64,000 nt of DNA from Aradus depressus (GCA_963662175.1 OY759225.1:8877107-8941106); one strand, 5' to 3'; shown: positions 44,752 through 55,566, counted from the first letter of the stretch. Numbers and translations: made by a program. The notes: generated from the letters alone by a model not told the origin.

Positions 44752-45391
44752 GATCGCTATTTTAGCTTTTCATTCTTATTTTTTATGTTTTTCACAAATC
44801 ATTTGAATTCACAATTCATCACGATTTCAAAGTGTATGATGCAAGTTCGAAGACAAAATATGAATTAGTATAAACATAAAACGGGGCGGGGCGGACCTAC
44901 GGATGTAAACAAAACCGCAAGAGAAAAGGGATTAGTGTTGCCTTCGAGTCTAAACAAAAACCAAGAACCACCATTCATTTCGTATTTTTCTGTTTCCGTT
45001 TCATCTATTCATCCTATTTTGAATCTGAAAAATGATTTTAACTCATTGAACGGTCTACTTTCGGCGCCCTACCTGTATATTAAAAAAAATCAGATGTAAA
45101 CAATTGAAGTAAAATACATAAAAACTCTATAATTCAGAATTTACAATTTAAAAAAAGAAACGGAGGGTCATATCAATTCTACATTTATATTGAGTACAAT
45201 GGAAAAAAAAAAAAAAAAAAAATTAAAGTTGAGCCGTTTAGCACACGTCTGATTAGTATAACTATACTATAAAAAAAAAATAAAATGAAATTAATAAAAA
45301 CTTAATAAATAAATACTTTAAAATATATGAATATAAAAAATATATTAATACATATATACATTCTAATGAGTAGTCACATTTTTCAATTTAA
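44752..45391. other. Non-coding stretch
   Basis: Nothing recognised up to the TTAA at 45,388-45,391. Confidence 0.45.
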
Positions 45392-46703
45392 CCCTAGAAT
45401 GACACCGTGGGGTGTCTGACACCCCAATCGAAAGTTAAAGTGTATTACTTAATTTCCTATAGTTCACAGAAGTCCCCCGACCCTATTTAAATCACAGTCA
45501 TCTCCTCCCTAACCTTACTGGGACTTCTAACATCTTTAGTAGGCCCTTGTGACTTCAGGAATCAACATTGAAGTGATCTTGGGCTGTCTCACACCCCACG
45601 GTGTTATTGACGTCATTCTTTTTTTTTACCTATTACAGGTAAGTTCTTTTTTTCATGGCTTTGTTTATAGTTTATGTGTTAAATCGTTATAGTTAATGTT
45701 TACTGTGGAGTTGGAAGTGGGTTTTGCGCCAATAGGTTTCTTCATAACGTATATTTATATATTTAAGGAAAGTTATGGCATCTCAAAAGAGGCAGTGGAC
45801 TGATGAGGAACTGTTGGTGTATCTCGAAGAATTGAGGAGAGAGGATATTGAGGAACTGGGAGGCAGTACTTCTGAAGAAGAATATGAAGAAACCCATGTT
45901 CATTTAGACTCTGAAGAGGAATTAGAAGACACATTCCTGGGACATGAGGAGCCCAGCACACGTGCAGACTCTTCGACCACATTGCCAAGACGATGTCCCC
46001 GAGAAGGTAGGAAAACTTAATATATTCGTAGGAAAGAATGGTTATTGTTGGAAAAAAGACATTCCCTCTACCAGAGGCCGAATAAAAGCAAGAAATATAG
46101 TATCTGGTCGACCAGGTCCACAAGGGCAAGCAGAAGATATTCGGGAAGTAGTTGACGGATGGCGGCTGTTATTTGATAGAAATATTGTCGATATGATTGT
46201 CAAACATTCAAATGAAGAAATCCGGCGAAGAAAAAGAAATGAAGAATATCCGAAATGGTTTCCATGAGCTGCCAGAGGCCGATGTGCAACGATCATCGTC
46301 TAATGAAGTGCACCGATTGTGACTGAGTGTAACTGTGCAAATTGTATATATTTGTTGTTAAAGTGATTTTTTTTACATAGACACTATACTTGAGTTTAAA
46401 AAAAAATAATAGTTTTTACCTTTCTTACAAATAAAATTTCGTAAAGTATTTTTATTTATATCTACTTTTTAACTTTTTCAACATGTTACATCCTTATTTG
46501 ATTTTGTTCCTATTAAATTAAAATAACTTTCTAATTTTGTTTGTTTGTTTTATATTTATTGCATATATTCTAAAATATTAAATCTGCATTAATTTTGGAT
46601 TAATGTGAAAAATAAATTACAAGAAAATTATATAAAGGGCTTGGGGTGTCAGACACCCCACGATGTCAATAGTGGTGACAAAATTCACGGTGTCATTCTA
46701 GGG
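45392..46703 (+). mobile_element. piggyBac element, internally deleted, 1312 bp
   Basis: Flanked by TTAA (45,388-45,391 and 46,704-46,707). Terminal inverted repeats are CCCTAGAATGACACCGTG; just inside on each side lies the palindrome GGGGTGTC(T/A)GACACCCC. TTAA target and CCCTAG tips are diagnostic of piggyBac. A third block of the same kind (CACACCCCACGGTGTTATTG) lies at about 45,590. The right end is in the 3' region of a LINE. Confidence 0.95.
45775..46319 (+). pseudogene. piggyBac transposase, N-terminus only
   Basis: The first frame starts at 45,775 with MASQKRQWTDEELLVYLEEL and a strongly acidic stretch (SEEEYEETHVHLDSEEELED), usual for piggyBac N-termini. A frameshift near 46,010 leads into IFVGKNGYCWKKDIPSTRGR, RARNIVSG-like KARNIVSGRPGPQGQAEDI, VDGWRLLFDRNIVDMIVKHS and NEEIRRRKRNEEYP, matching the start of the DDE_Tnp_1_7 domain. 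Sequence then jumps near 46,262 to what could be the last codons (HELPEADVQRSSSNEVHRL, stop at 46,319-46,321). The catalytic Asp residues are all in the deleted middle part. Confidence 0.85.
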
Positions 46704-46757
46704 TTAATAAAAATTAAGGTAACTATTTTTCAAAAATTCTTCGGAATTGTCTTTATC

Positions 46758-46800
46758 CCAACTATGTTTCAGGACGTTCTTACGTCCCTTCATCAGGTCC
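46758..46800 (-). ncRNA. Hammerhead-like core, GGGACGT family
   Basis: Minus strand: CTGATGA, hairpin AGGGACGT-AAGA-ACGTCCT with one bulged G, GAAA, short stem III AC-ATA-GT, T at the site. Stem I closes with only one pair, so cleavage in this form is doubtful. It lies about 230 bp after the stop codon of the LINE frame on the same strand. Confidence 0.6.
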
Positions 46801-47020
46801 CAATGTGCGAGATATAGAAAAGAAAAAGAAAACAATTACAATACATAAAAAATAAAATAAAATAAAATAAATATATATATATTAATCAATTATAAATGAA
46901 TAAATAAAACAACGTACATTGGACTGACCTTTAAGGTGTGGAGAAACTCTGCCCAATAAATAAAAATGAAAGCTTTGTATAAATAATGTTTTGGATATGA
47001 AACACGATTCTTTATTGTGA

Positions 47021-47431
47021 TTATATTATTATTTTTGAACAGTGAGAATAAAATTCCGTTTTCGTGTAAAGGGTTTCCTCTAACGTAAAGATTTTTAGTT
47101 GAAATTTAAATTTTTCTATTTTATCTATTGACTTCAAGACGTGGGAAAGGGCATTTAAAAAAATAATTCCTCTATGAGTTATACTTTTTATAAGCTTTCG
47201 TATCGGTAAATTCATTCCATCGAGTGTTATTGTGTTTACAGACACATAAACAGGATTCTTTACTTTCTTTTCATTTTTTGGAATTAAGGAGTCGAATAAA
47301 ATGAATTTGTAATAAAAATCATACTTTTTTTTTCCAAAAATGTTATTAATTTTAGAAGTCTTACCCCGATTGTAAAAATGGTCCAAAATTGAAAACCCTC
47401 TAGAGCCATGTCTTTTAATAGAGTTAAGCAC
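47021..47431 (-). pseudogene. LINE open reading frame 2, C-terminal tail
   Basis: A 136-codon minus-strand frame: RHGSRGFSILDHF, then NPVYVSVNTITLDGM, SITHRGIIFLNALSHVLKSI, KFKFQLKIFTLEETLYTKTE and FYSHCSK before the stop. The order G..LfN.LP..lk, FK..Lk and fY...EF is the usual C-terminal end of non-LTR retrotransposon proteins (Jockey/CR1-like). The related copy at 55.4 kb has NALPHFLKSI at the same place, restoring the LP motif. Downstream lies a 3' region conserved between the two loci and containing a hammerhead-like core. The reverse transcriptase domain is missing. It could be part of a Penelope element without GIY-YIG, but the motif order favours a LINE. Confidence 0.65.
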
Positions 47432-47434
47432 AAA

Positions 47435-47921
47435 ATCTGAACTTTCAACACTTACTTCGGGGGCTTAACACTTTTCAAAGCTCCTTACTGTCACCAACAG
47501 AAGTGTAAGTCTCTTCCAGAAAACTAAGTTTTTTTTTTTTTTCTTAATGTTCAAGAAAATATTTTAAAGATCGAGGAGTTAAGCTGTGTAGCTCAATAAA
47601 TCTGGGAAAATTTGTTGTTAAATTGTTTAAAGAAACTACAATGACATTTATTATAGTTTTATGTTAAGCCCTCCTTCCCTTTGGCTGATTTACGTAAAAA
47701 GCAATAAGTGACATTAAATAGTTTTGGATACACATATAAAATTTTATGTTAATACATTCATTATATCGGTAGTTATCGTGTTGACAGACACACATACATA
47801 CAGACATATAGACAGTCAGACATATTTTTTTTTTTTCATTTTTCGAATCAAGAAGTCGAAAAACATATGAAATATTATCGAAAACACCTTTTTTTGTGGC
47901 CACTCATTAATGGGCATATTT
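47435..47921. other. Non-coding stretch
   Basis: Includes a part copy of family R on the plus strand (about 47,690-47,800) followed by an ACATACAGACATA-type simple stretch. Confidence 0.45.
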
Positions 47922-48312
47922 CATATATATAAAGCTGAAAATGTCTGTGCGTTGTACCGCTATAACTCACGGCTTGATGGATTTGATTAATTTTTTTTTT
48001 TAATTTGTTCGTCATCGTCTGTGAAAGGTTATAGGAGTATTAGTACCTCAATATCTGGTTCATCCCAGCATCCACCCACGCAATCTTTGTAACTCAAAAA
48101 CCACTGCAATGATTAATGAGGAATCTTTTTGAATAAATTAGTTTTAGCTCCAAAGCTAGCGTTACTACAGTTGAAGGACTATAAGCCTTATTCCGTATGA
48201 ATAATTGAAAATTATAACATCATGAATGTTCTGTCGAGGAACTGAATAGCCTTATAGGAGATATTGGGAGAACAGTCAAAGTTCCCCGGGCAAAGCCGGG
48301 TATTACTGCTAG
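47922..48312 (+). mobile_element. Helitron-like element, non-autonomous
   Basis: Starts TCATATATATAAAGCTGAAA and ends with the hairpin CCCGGGCAAAGCCGGG, ten more bases, then CTAG followed by T. A 3' hairpin just before CTAG and insertion before T are the hallmarks of Helitrons. The left neighbour is T, not the expected A. About 391 bp; no Rep/helicase sequence. Confidence 0.85.
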
Positions 48313-48763
48313 TAATTTAATAAAGAAAAGTACTTTCTTCCTGGAATTCACTTTCAATTGTCAATTCTTCTATATCGTTCCTTTCCTTATTATATTCTTA
48401 TATACTCGTATATGCTAATCTGTCATAGTTAAGTCTAACTGCCTCTAAGAGTGGGCTGACAAAAAACAACAGTGGCGTCCAGAAGAGCAGAAGAAGGGGC
48501 GTTACCTGCCACCCATCCTCCCTTCCGCGAAGTAATGACAGGCGTCTGTTCCGCGGAAGGAAATCAGGATCGTCATAGGAGGGTTTTTTAGTGGGTATGG
48601 AGCCACGGCTCAAGTCACACACTATCCAGGGCTATCTATCTAAAAGTGCATAAAAAGTATTTCCCTACTGCAAAAAAAAAAAATAATAAATAAATATATA
48701 TATATGTACACTTTTTTAAACACTTATGTCTCTATCATCACTGTGATATCACTTTGTTCATGT
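48313..48763. other. Non-coding stretch
   Basis: No gene. The end of this stretch may belong to a diverged family T copy that continues past the SINE (about 48,690-49,230). Confidence 0.4.
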
Positions 48764-49104
48764 GAGGACGCTGGTAGCTCAGTGGTATGCGTGCTTGTCC
48801 TCTGAGCTCAAGAACATGGGTTCGAAACCCGACCGAGGCCCTTAGTTTATTTTAACTGGGAGGTAAAATAAACTTAAGCACGCCGTCCTTCGGATGGGAC
48901 GTTAAGCAATGGCCCCGAGCCTGTACGGTCAGGTACTCGTTAAAGACCCTACCCTAGGTGAATTAAAATTTAGGGTAGGCAAAATTTAGGATTCCCACAG
49001 TAGAGTCGGGCGCATGTCCACCAGAGTGACGAAAGAGCGCTCTGGTAGTAGGCGATATGACCTCGTAGTTAAAACCCGGGCATGAGCCGTAAAACCTAAC
49101 CTAA
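48764..49104 (+). repeat. SINE-A, full length
   Basis: Flanked by CTTTGTTCATGT (48,752-48,763 and 49,105-49,116). Confidence 0.95.
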
Positions 49105-49116
49105 CTTTGTTCATGT

Positions 49117-49635
49117 CTGTACTTCAACTGTCTCGCTTCTTGTCTCTCACTCTACTGAGTTGGCTATAAACAGCTGATACGCCGCCATTCGTTTTCCCCG
49201 TCTATTGTCCTTTAATTTTTAATAAAAGCGAATTCAATTATTAGTCTTTTTGTATTTATCACTAATTAATTTACTCATGTTTTAACATATGTTTTTATTT
49301 TTTTTAAACAAAACAATATTTTAGCCGTTTTCACAAAAAAACTCAACACTTCAGCGATTCTCCTCTTTAAAAAAAAATTAATAATTTTAGGGTAATTTAA
49401 TATTTACAATGTGGGTATTTTTTACATGACAATAAATGTTTAACAAAAGTTATTTGATTTTATTATATTATTATATTTTCTACTGCATTTTTATTTTTAT
49501 TTTTATTTTTCATATTTCATTTGTCAATTTGTGTAAAGTACATGTTTAATACTGGTCCATATAAACATGTTTCTCTTCTTTCTCCTTCATGAAAATGAAT
49601 TCGGACATTAACCATTGTGTCTTACTCTTTTGCAG
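49117..49635. other. Probable intron upstream of the beat-like exon
   Basis: AT-rich sequence ending in a good acceptor (TCTTACTCTTTTGCAG). No other exon recognised. Confidence 0.5.
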
Positions 49636-49769
49636 ACCTCCTGGAAGGAGAACCTGTCCTTCGACTAGAGAAGCTGCGATACTCTGTCGGGGACATCATC
49701 CGGGGTAACTGTACTTCGCCTCCCTCCAGCCCACCAGCCAATCTTACCTGGCTCATCAATGGACATAAG
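49636..49769 (+). CDS. Beaten-path-like Ig protein, one internal exon
   Basis: A 134-bp exon between TTTGCAG and GTAATC. After two bases completing a codon it encodes LLEGEPVLRLEKLRYSVGDI, then IRGNCTSPPSSPPANLTW, LINGHK. This matches the start of the second immunoglobulin domain of the beat family: (R/K)Y..GD...NCTS..S.P.A.LTW.IN, with the first disulphide Cys in NCT and the core Trp in LTW. Beat proteins are cell-surface or secreted partners of the Side receptors and guide motor axons and synaptic choice. The frame is clean, codon use is more GC-rich than anywhere around it, and both splice sites are good, so it is probably part of a working host gene whose other exons lie outside or far off in repeat-filled introns. 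Confidence 0.85.
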
Positions 49770-49771
49770 GT

Positions 49772-49920
49772 AATCCATTCATCCTGAGGCACCTAAACAA
49801 TCCTTTCATCCTGTGGCACCTAACCAATCCGTACATTCTGTGGCACCTAACCAATCCGTACATCCTGTGGCACCTAAACAATCCGTACATCCTGTGGCAC
49901 CTCACCAATCCGTTTTTTAC
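49772..49920. repeat. 27-bp minisatellite at the intron start
   Basis: About five units of CATCCTGTGGCACCTAACCA + ATCCGTA beginning a few bases after the splice donor of the beat-like exon. Confidence 0.92.
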
Positions 49921-50293
49921 TTCCACATATATAAGGGACGTTATATAATCTGTCAATGTTCAGTTTAACTGAAATTTTATGTTTTTTCCAAACCCCTAAA
50001 GAAAAAAAAAAAAAAAAAAAACGGTGAATCACTGGCAATGTTCTTCCCCATTACGAATTTGACTGTTTTTAGACAAAAATTCTTTTGTTTAGTTGATTGA
50101 AAATTCGATGTTGTTTCACTGGAATTTTGGGTTTTCCAACCCCTGATGCCAAAAATACAAAAAAAAAAGTCTTGTCTCTACAGAACCCTACAAAGACGAC
50201 ACCTATTATACCTGATATACACCTGATATTTTCAGTCAATTCGTCCAAAGAGAAAGGGGGGCTTTATTGGCGGCTTACACAATTTAGTTATTA

Positions 50294-50680
50294 TGAATCA
50301 TGCCAGGACTTCAATTACAAAGTCCTATGGCATACTTTTTTTTTTTTTCAACAACGCCCAACCTTCTATGGAATTTTCTCCCTTTGGGCTGTTAGAAGGC
50401 GGTTGGGAGAGGGTGGAGGGGGGGGGGGGGCTTTTGGCGCTCTAGCCCATACGCCCATCACGGCCCCTAAAATATCGCCTAGTACCAGAGCGCTCTTTTG
50501 TCGCTCTGGTGGGCATGAGCCCAACTCTACAATCGGAGTCCTAAATTCTGCATATCCAGGTTTAGTTACATAAAGTAAAGGGGTCTTTTAAGCTCAAGAC
50601 CAACGTCCCATCCGAAGGATGGCATGCTCAAGTTTTATTTACCTGCTGACACGCTACTTCTGAGCTACCGAGCTCAACTC
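50294..50680 (-). repeat. SINE-A copy, worn and interrupted
   Basis: The tail side (GAATCATGCCAGGACTTCAA) and the body (ATCGCCTAGTACCAGAGCGC) are separated by about 130 bp at 50,338-50,470 with a long T run, an inverted CCCAACCTTCT / AGAAGGCGGTTGGG pair and a G12 tract. Confidence 0.75.
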
Positions 50681-50689
50681 AAAAGCCCT

Positions 50690-51218
50690 GAAAGTCAACG
50701 AGGGAGAGCGAAAACGCTGTCGATTAATTTGTGTTGGGGAAGTACATTCTAGATGAGTTTTTGTTAGAAAATGTTTGAGTGAAGAATGAGTTTGAACTAT
50801 TAATGACTGTTATTAGATTTAGTTTGGTCTGGTTTGTTAGTAGAGTCCAAAGACACATTAGTTCTGGGATGACCCGGGAGGAGGGTAGCAAACCCCAGGA
50901 TCTGACCCTAAATGTTCCCAATCCTCTCCCTATAGCCCTGTAATTAAGGTTAGCCATTACCGGGATAATAGCCAAACACTCCTTTAGTCGGGATCCCCCC
51001 CCCCCCCCCTCCAATGTCTTCCATTTCCTATCCTATAAACTTATACATATAAAATTTCAGACAGCAAAATAAAAAAAAATCGTCTGTGAATCGTAAAATA
51101 TTTTATAAAAAATGAAAATTTTTAATTGGAAAAACTCAAGTCAAATTATTTAAAAAAAAAATATTGAAAATTATCGGAAAAATAACATAGGTGAAAATAT
51201 GTGCCTTTTATATAAAAA
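50690..51218. other. Non-coding stretch
   Basis: Part copy of family R in reverse near 50,690-50,750; a C13 tract near 50,996-51,009. No gene. Confidence 0.45.
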
Positions 51219-51613
51219 CTAGCAGTAATACCCGGCGTTGCTCGGGGAACTTTGACTTTTCTCCCAATATCTCCTATAAGGCTATTCAGTTCCTCGACAG
51301 TACATTCATGATGTTATAATTTTCAATTATTCATACGGAATAAGACTTATAGTCCTTCAACTATAGCAACGCTAGCTTTGGAGCTAAAACTAATTTATTC
51401 AAAAAGATTTCTCATTAATCGTTGCAATGGTTTTTGAGTTACAAAGATTGCGTGAGTGGATGCTGGGATGGACCAGATATTGAGGTACTAATACGCCTAT
51501 AACCTTCCACAGACGATGACGAACAAATTAAAAAAAAAATTAATCAAATCCATCAAGCCGTTCGTGAGTTATAGCGGTACAACGCACAGACATTTTCAGC
51601 TTTATATACATGA
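51219..51613 (-). mobile_element. Helitron-like element, non-autonomous
   Basis: Same family as the element at 47.9 kb, opposite orientation, roughly 90% alike by eye. On the minus strand it starts A|TCATGTATATAAAGCTG and ends TATTACTGCTAG|T, so both A and T of the Helitron target are visible. The terminal hairpin is slightly mutated. Confidence 0.88.
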
Positions 51614-51878
51614 TGGTCCGGGAAATGTTATTGAAAAATCGGTTTTGGAGTGATTCAATCGAAACATACCTGTTTCTAGGCCGATGCTTCAAGAAAGTTC
51701 TCAAGAAAGTTCACTCAACAAATGAACAGAGAAGTTCAAAGTTTCCATCGGATTGGTCCGCTTCAAAACTAGACACAAAACTGTGTTTAAAACCCCTCCT
51801 GAACGGAAACTCCCTCTATTACGTACAAAAATACATCCTCATAGAAATAAAAGATGTCTTCACACTGTTTTATTATTG

Positions 51879-51920
51879 ACCGGAACCGGTTTTCGACGCA
51901 ACAGCGTCATCATCAGTGGT
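51879..51920 (-). ncRNA. Hammerhead-like ribozyme variant, left arm
   Basis: Minus strand: CTGATGA, T, hairpin GACGC-TGTT-GCGTC (five perfect pairs), GAAA, stem III AAC-CG-GTT, C at the cleavage site. Stem I is ACCA with CGGT: first position mismatched, three pairs remain. Confidence 0.72.
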
Positions 51921-52373
51921 TCATCTATCATAGAATAACAAAATATACAAATAATAAAAAGTATAAATAACTCTTAAAGCATCAGGGTATAGAGTAACAA
52001 GATAAAAATTAAAAAATTAACTTACCCCACCCATACAGCACAGCGGTTAAAAGACAACTGGCATAGCACTAAGGGTTGGGGATAGCTAGGTTCACTCACT
52101 CTCTCAACATGCAAAAACCATTCATTCTATTATGTAGAGACTTGTTTTGGTTATTGTATATATTTGAATGAATGGTTTTTGCATGTTGAGAGAGTGAGTG
52201 AACCTAGCTATCCCCACCCCATAGAGCTATGCCAGTTGTCTTCTAACCGCTGTGCTGTGTGGGTGGGGTAAGTTAATTTTATAATTATTATCTTCTTACT
52301 CTGTACCCTGATGCTTTAAGAGTTATTTATACTTTTTATTATTTGTATATTTTGTTATTCTATGAGAGCGAGA

Positions 52374-52415
52374 ACCACTGATGATGACGCTGTTGCGTCG
52401 AAAACCGGTTTTGGT
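52374..52415 (+). ncRNA. Hammerhead-like ribozyme variant, right arm
   Basis: CTGATGA, T, hairpin GACGC-TGTT-GCGTC, GAAA, stem III AAC-CG-GTT, T at the cleavage site (52,411), and a perfect four-pair stem I (ACCA at 52,374-52,377 with TGGT at 52,412-52,415). This is the best-formed copy in the window. Confidence 0.8.
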
Positions 52416-52458
52416 CTAAAATAAAACAGTGGGAAGACAATGTCTTTTATTTCTTTAG

Positions 52459-54222
52459 AAAAAGTAAAACGTATGATGTGGTACTACAATAAGCTCTTGT
52501 ATCTGTACCAGTGGCTTAAATTAAAAATCCTCCTTCTTACCCTAACTGCTGCCGTCTCTTCGGCAGAGAAGACAGAGCTCCTTTGAGATTTGATAAGGGT
52601 GTTTACCTGATTCTCATGTCCCTTAATTTGGTTTGCAAAAAGGGCTCGTCGGGTTTAATCAGAGTCGCAGCAGGAGGGTGGTGGCCCTAGGATAAGGTGG
52701 CTGCTGTGTATTCTTCTTCGCCATCTTTAATTAATTCTCTTCCATTCACTTCCCTTAAATCACCCCGAAAGCTCTCTCAGATTTAAGGCAATTAAACGAA
52801 AGGTGAGAAAATGTTCCTGTGAAGGGCCTCTAGTCATGAAGAAAGTCTCAAAAAATAATGCTATATAATAATCTTATAATTATTATTCCTGTACAGATAA
52901 TAACTACTGCATAATATGCAGACCTCATAAGAAAACCTCGTAACTCCAAAAGTTGAAATTTTAGAGGAGGCACGAAATATTTATTTTCCGTTCTCGCTGT
53001 GGTATTCCTCAAACTTTTTCTCCAATAACCATTAATCCTTTGACATGATACAAACATATTATGGGGGTTTCTGTGATTCTGTGATGGTTAGTTGACAGGT
53101 TTTCTAGCAGATAGCAACAAAATCTGAAATTCACAAAAAATGGAGTTATGAGGTTTTCTTATGAGACCGACGATATACAGGTAATAAGGATCACCCCTTA
53201 TGTTTTGAAACGGTTCAGTTATGGGGTGTGGTAAAAAAAAAAATACGAGGTTTAAGTGTTAAACTTAAATAAATGATAAATAAATAATAATGAAATAAAC
53301 AATAATATTATTTATTATTTATTTATATTAATAATAATATTATTTATTATTTTTAATTATTTAATTAAAACAAAAAGAAACAATAAATTACCACATTTCC
53401 TGTAGAAATTTTTATCTCTTTTCTTTTACTAAATTTTGATTTCTACAGTAGTTTTTCGAAAAGAGCCCAAAAAAGTATCAAAAGTTCAAGACGTGCAATT
53501 TTGAAGAAAGTGCACGTATATTTAAAAAAAATTTCAATTAACAAACTTTTCATTTGGATTTCTAAAGAGATGTCATTGTCTTCTAAATTTTGCAAAAATA
53601 TGAAATATAATCCAAAGGTATTCAAATAATCTTATTGGGCCAACAGGGAAAATTAATAGAATATAATTTTATAGAACAAATATTGGGTTTATTTTCTTAA
53701 ATCTACATTAATTAAAATTAAAAAACTAAACATTGAAACAACCAAAAATCAAAAGAAAAATCTTAAAAACTAAATTCTTGACACTAATTCAATTTTTTTT
53801 TTTTTGTTTTATATTTTGGCTATTTTTTAAAATTTAAGTTATATATTTCTGGGCATATATCCTGTACATATAAATAAATAAAAGTACCTTCTTTTTGGAT
53901 CAATTTCACCGTCAATTCACTTCTATTAGTTCATTGCAATTTAAGCCTCCACTCTACCTACTACACACCCTAATAAAACAGCTGATGGCCGTGTTTTGTT
54001 TTTTTATTGGCATTTGTTTTAAAAGAAATGGTTTCTTATTATTTATTTATTAATTATTTTTTCTTTTGGTGGAAAAATAAAATGTATTTAATATTTAATA
54101 TAATATAAAAATATATAAATATATAATTATCTTTTTATCACTCACTGAGTTTTTACACGACAGAACCTCGAATTCCTTCTATATATTCCTTATTAACACT
54201 TCAACAAAAAATAGTTGAATAA
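52459..54222. other. Non-coding stretch
   Basis: No gene. 53,385-53,520 repeats the block found near 22,695-22,850; 53,845-54,045 is a diverged family T copy. Confidence 0.45.
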
Positions 54223-54555
54223 ACCGATATTGAGAATAAAAGCGGAGTTTACAGCTTAGAGTGCGCGATGTGCAGTAAATTATACATTGGACAGACGGGA
54301 CGTCGTTTTAAAGACAGGATCAAGAAACACACAGCCCAAATAAAGAACCGAGGCAACCGTTCTACATTCGCGACTCACATTATTGACAATAGCCACACTT
54401 TTGACCCATCTACAGGCATAAAATATGTCCATTGTTGCTCTAAAAGCAGGCTACTTGATAGCTTAGAAATATTAAAAATAAATAAAGCTACCAAAAGGAA
54501 CATTTGTATGAATGACCAAATTTATTTTAACTATTCCCCTTTGTTAACACCCTGA
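54223..54555 (+). pseudogene. Penelope-like element, GIY-YIG endonuclease only
   Basis: About 110 codons: DIENKSGVYSLECAMCSKLY, IGQTGRRFKDRIKKHT, STFATHIIDNSHTFD, SLEILKINKA and the end SPLLTP. It aligns along its full length with the copy at 26.7 kb, about 85% identical by eye, and is open without a break. Its 5' end is lost in the middle of the linker before the endonuclease, so no start codon belongs to it. A hammerhead-like motif lies about 265 bp downstream in the shared 3' region. Dead by truncation. Confidence 0.88.
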
Positions 54556-54819
54556 ACCGGTTCTATTTCCACATATACCTATGTTTGTTATTATCTGTTA
54601 TTATTATAGGTTTCCACATATATGTTATTATCTGTTATGTTTTTTAGTTTTTTACTTATTAGTCAAAGGATGTTATTTTATGTAAATTCATCATATCTCA
54701 ATCATATATTTCATGATGTAGCTAACGGTTAAGCCGGGGGATTCCCTAATTGAAGTGGCACCTTTCACCAGAGATGTATTGGAGGGGTCGCACTCTGCAA
54801 ACTAACTTAGTTCATAACT

Positions 54820-54856
54820 AGACCTGACGATGGCGTGAGGCCGAAACCGGTAGTTT
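54820..54856 (+). ncRNA. Hammerhead-like ribozyme variant, Penelope family 1
   Basis: CTGACGA, T, hairpin GGC-GTGAG-GCC, GAAA, stem III AC-CG-GT, A at the cleavage site, stem I of four pairs (AGAC with GTTT, one wobble). ACCGGT is self-complementary. Confidence 0.75.
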
Positions 54857-54915
54857 TATTTTTATAAATATCTTTAGTGGAATAGACAATATTTCAAAGA
54901 ATAAGTTTGTTTTAT

Positions 54916-55398
54916 CATATTTCTGACAGATTAAATAACTTCCCCTATACTTCGTGGGTGAAAGATTGAAAAAAATGTCTTTATTTATTAATTTTATTTT
55001 CAAAAATAAATTCAATATTGACTTCTAGTATAAGAAGAAAGATGGGCGGGGGAGGTCCCGCGGGAAATGGATAGGCTGGTGAGAAATGAAGAAGAGCTGG
55101 ACTGATGCTCCTGGGATGAAGCCCGCCCGCGTTAAAGATTGATTGATCCTGCCATGATGTCCCTTATCGCGGCATGTCTCCTCCCAGACTCCAGATTCAC
55201 CCGGCTTACTTCAATACACTCCCGCCCTTATCCCTAGTCGCCCTTTCATCAGGGTGGGAGAGAGTGCGAAACAATCCTGTACACCGCTCCGAAAAACTCG
55301 ATCAAATATGTATCTTTATATTTGAAACAGTTACGATTACGATACCAAAAAGAAAGAAGACTTTCGAATAACTAAACATTACTCTTCTCTTTTTGAAA
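54916..55398. other. Non-coding stretch
   Basis: A GC-richer block (55,020-55,290) without a supported frame. Confidence 0.4.
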
Positions 55399-55566
55399 AA
55401 AAGTATAACTCATAAAGGAATTAATTTATTTAATGCCCTTCCACACTTCTTGAAATCAATAGATACAATAAAAAAATTTTAATTTCAACTAAAAATGTTT
55501 ATGTTAGAGGAAACCCTTTACACGGAAACGGAATTTTATTCTCATTGTTCAAAAGGAATAAAATAA
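55399..55566 (+). pseudogene. LINE open reading frame 2, C-terminal tail (second copy)
   Basis: Reads KSITHKGINLFNALPHFLKS, IDTIKKF, one stop, then FQLKMFMLEETLYTETEFYS and a final stop at 55,564-55,566. It is the counterpart of the frame at 47.0-47.4 kb and shows the NALP motif more clearly. The 3' region that follows (GGGCAGAGTTCCTCCACACC, AAAGGTCAGTCCAATGTAC) also matches and leads to a hammerhead-like core at 55,831. Upstream coding sequence is not recognisable. Confidence 0.65.

Larger units (their letters stand above)
51843..52458. mobile_element. Long palindromic element with paired hammerhead motifs
   Basis: Arms of about 290 bp (51,843-52,136 and 52,168-52,458) around a 30-bp centre. 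Each arm carries one hammerhead-like core near its outer end and the sequence ATGAATGGTTTTTGCATGTT at its inner end. No coding frame. A worn relative is at 63,411-63,552. Confidence 0.88.

Noticed and set aside
49756..49956. Minus-strand frame with repeated RCHRMYGL
   Set aside because: By-product of the 27-bp minisatellite, antisense to the beat-like exon end.
50097..50573. Plus-strand frame of 158 codons
   Set aside because: Passes through family R, a worn SINE and a G12 tract; no protein features.
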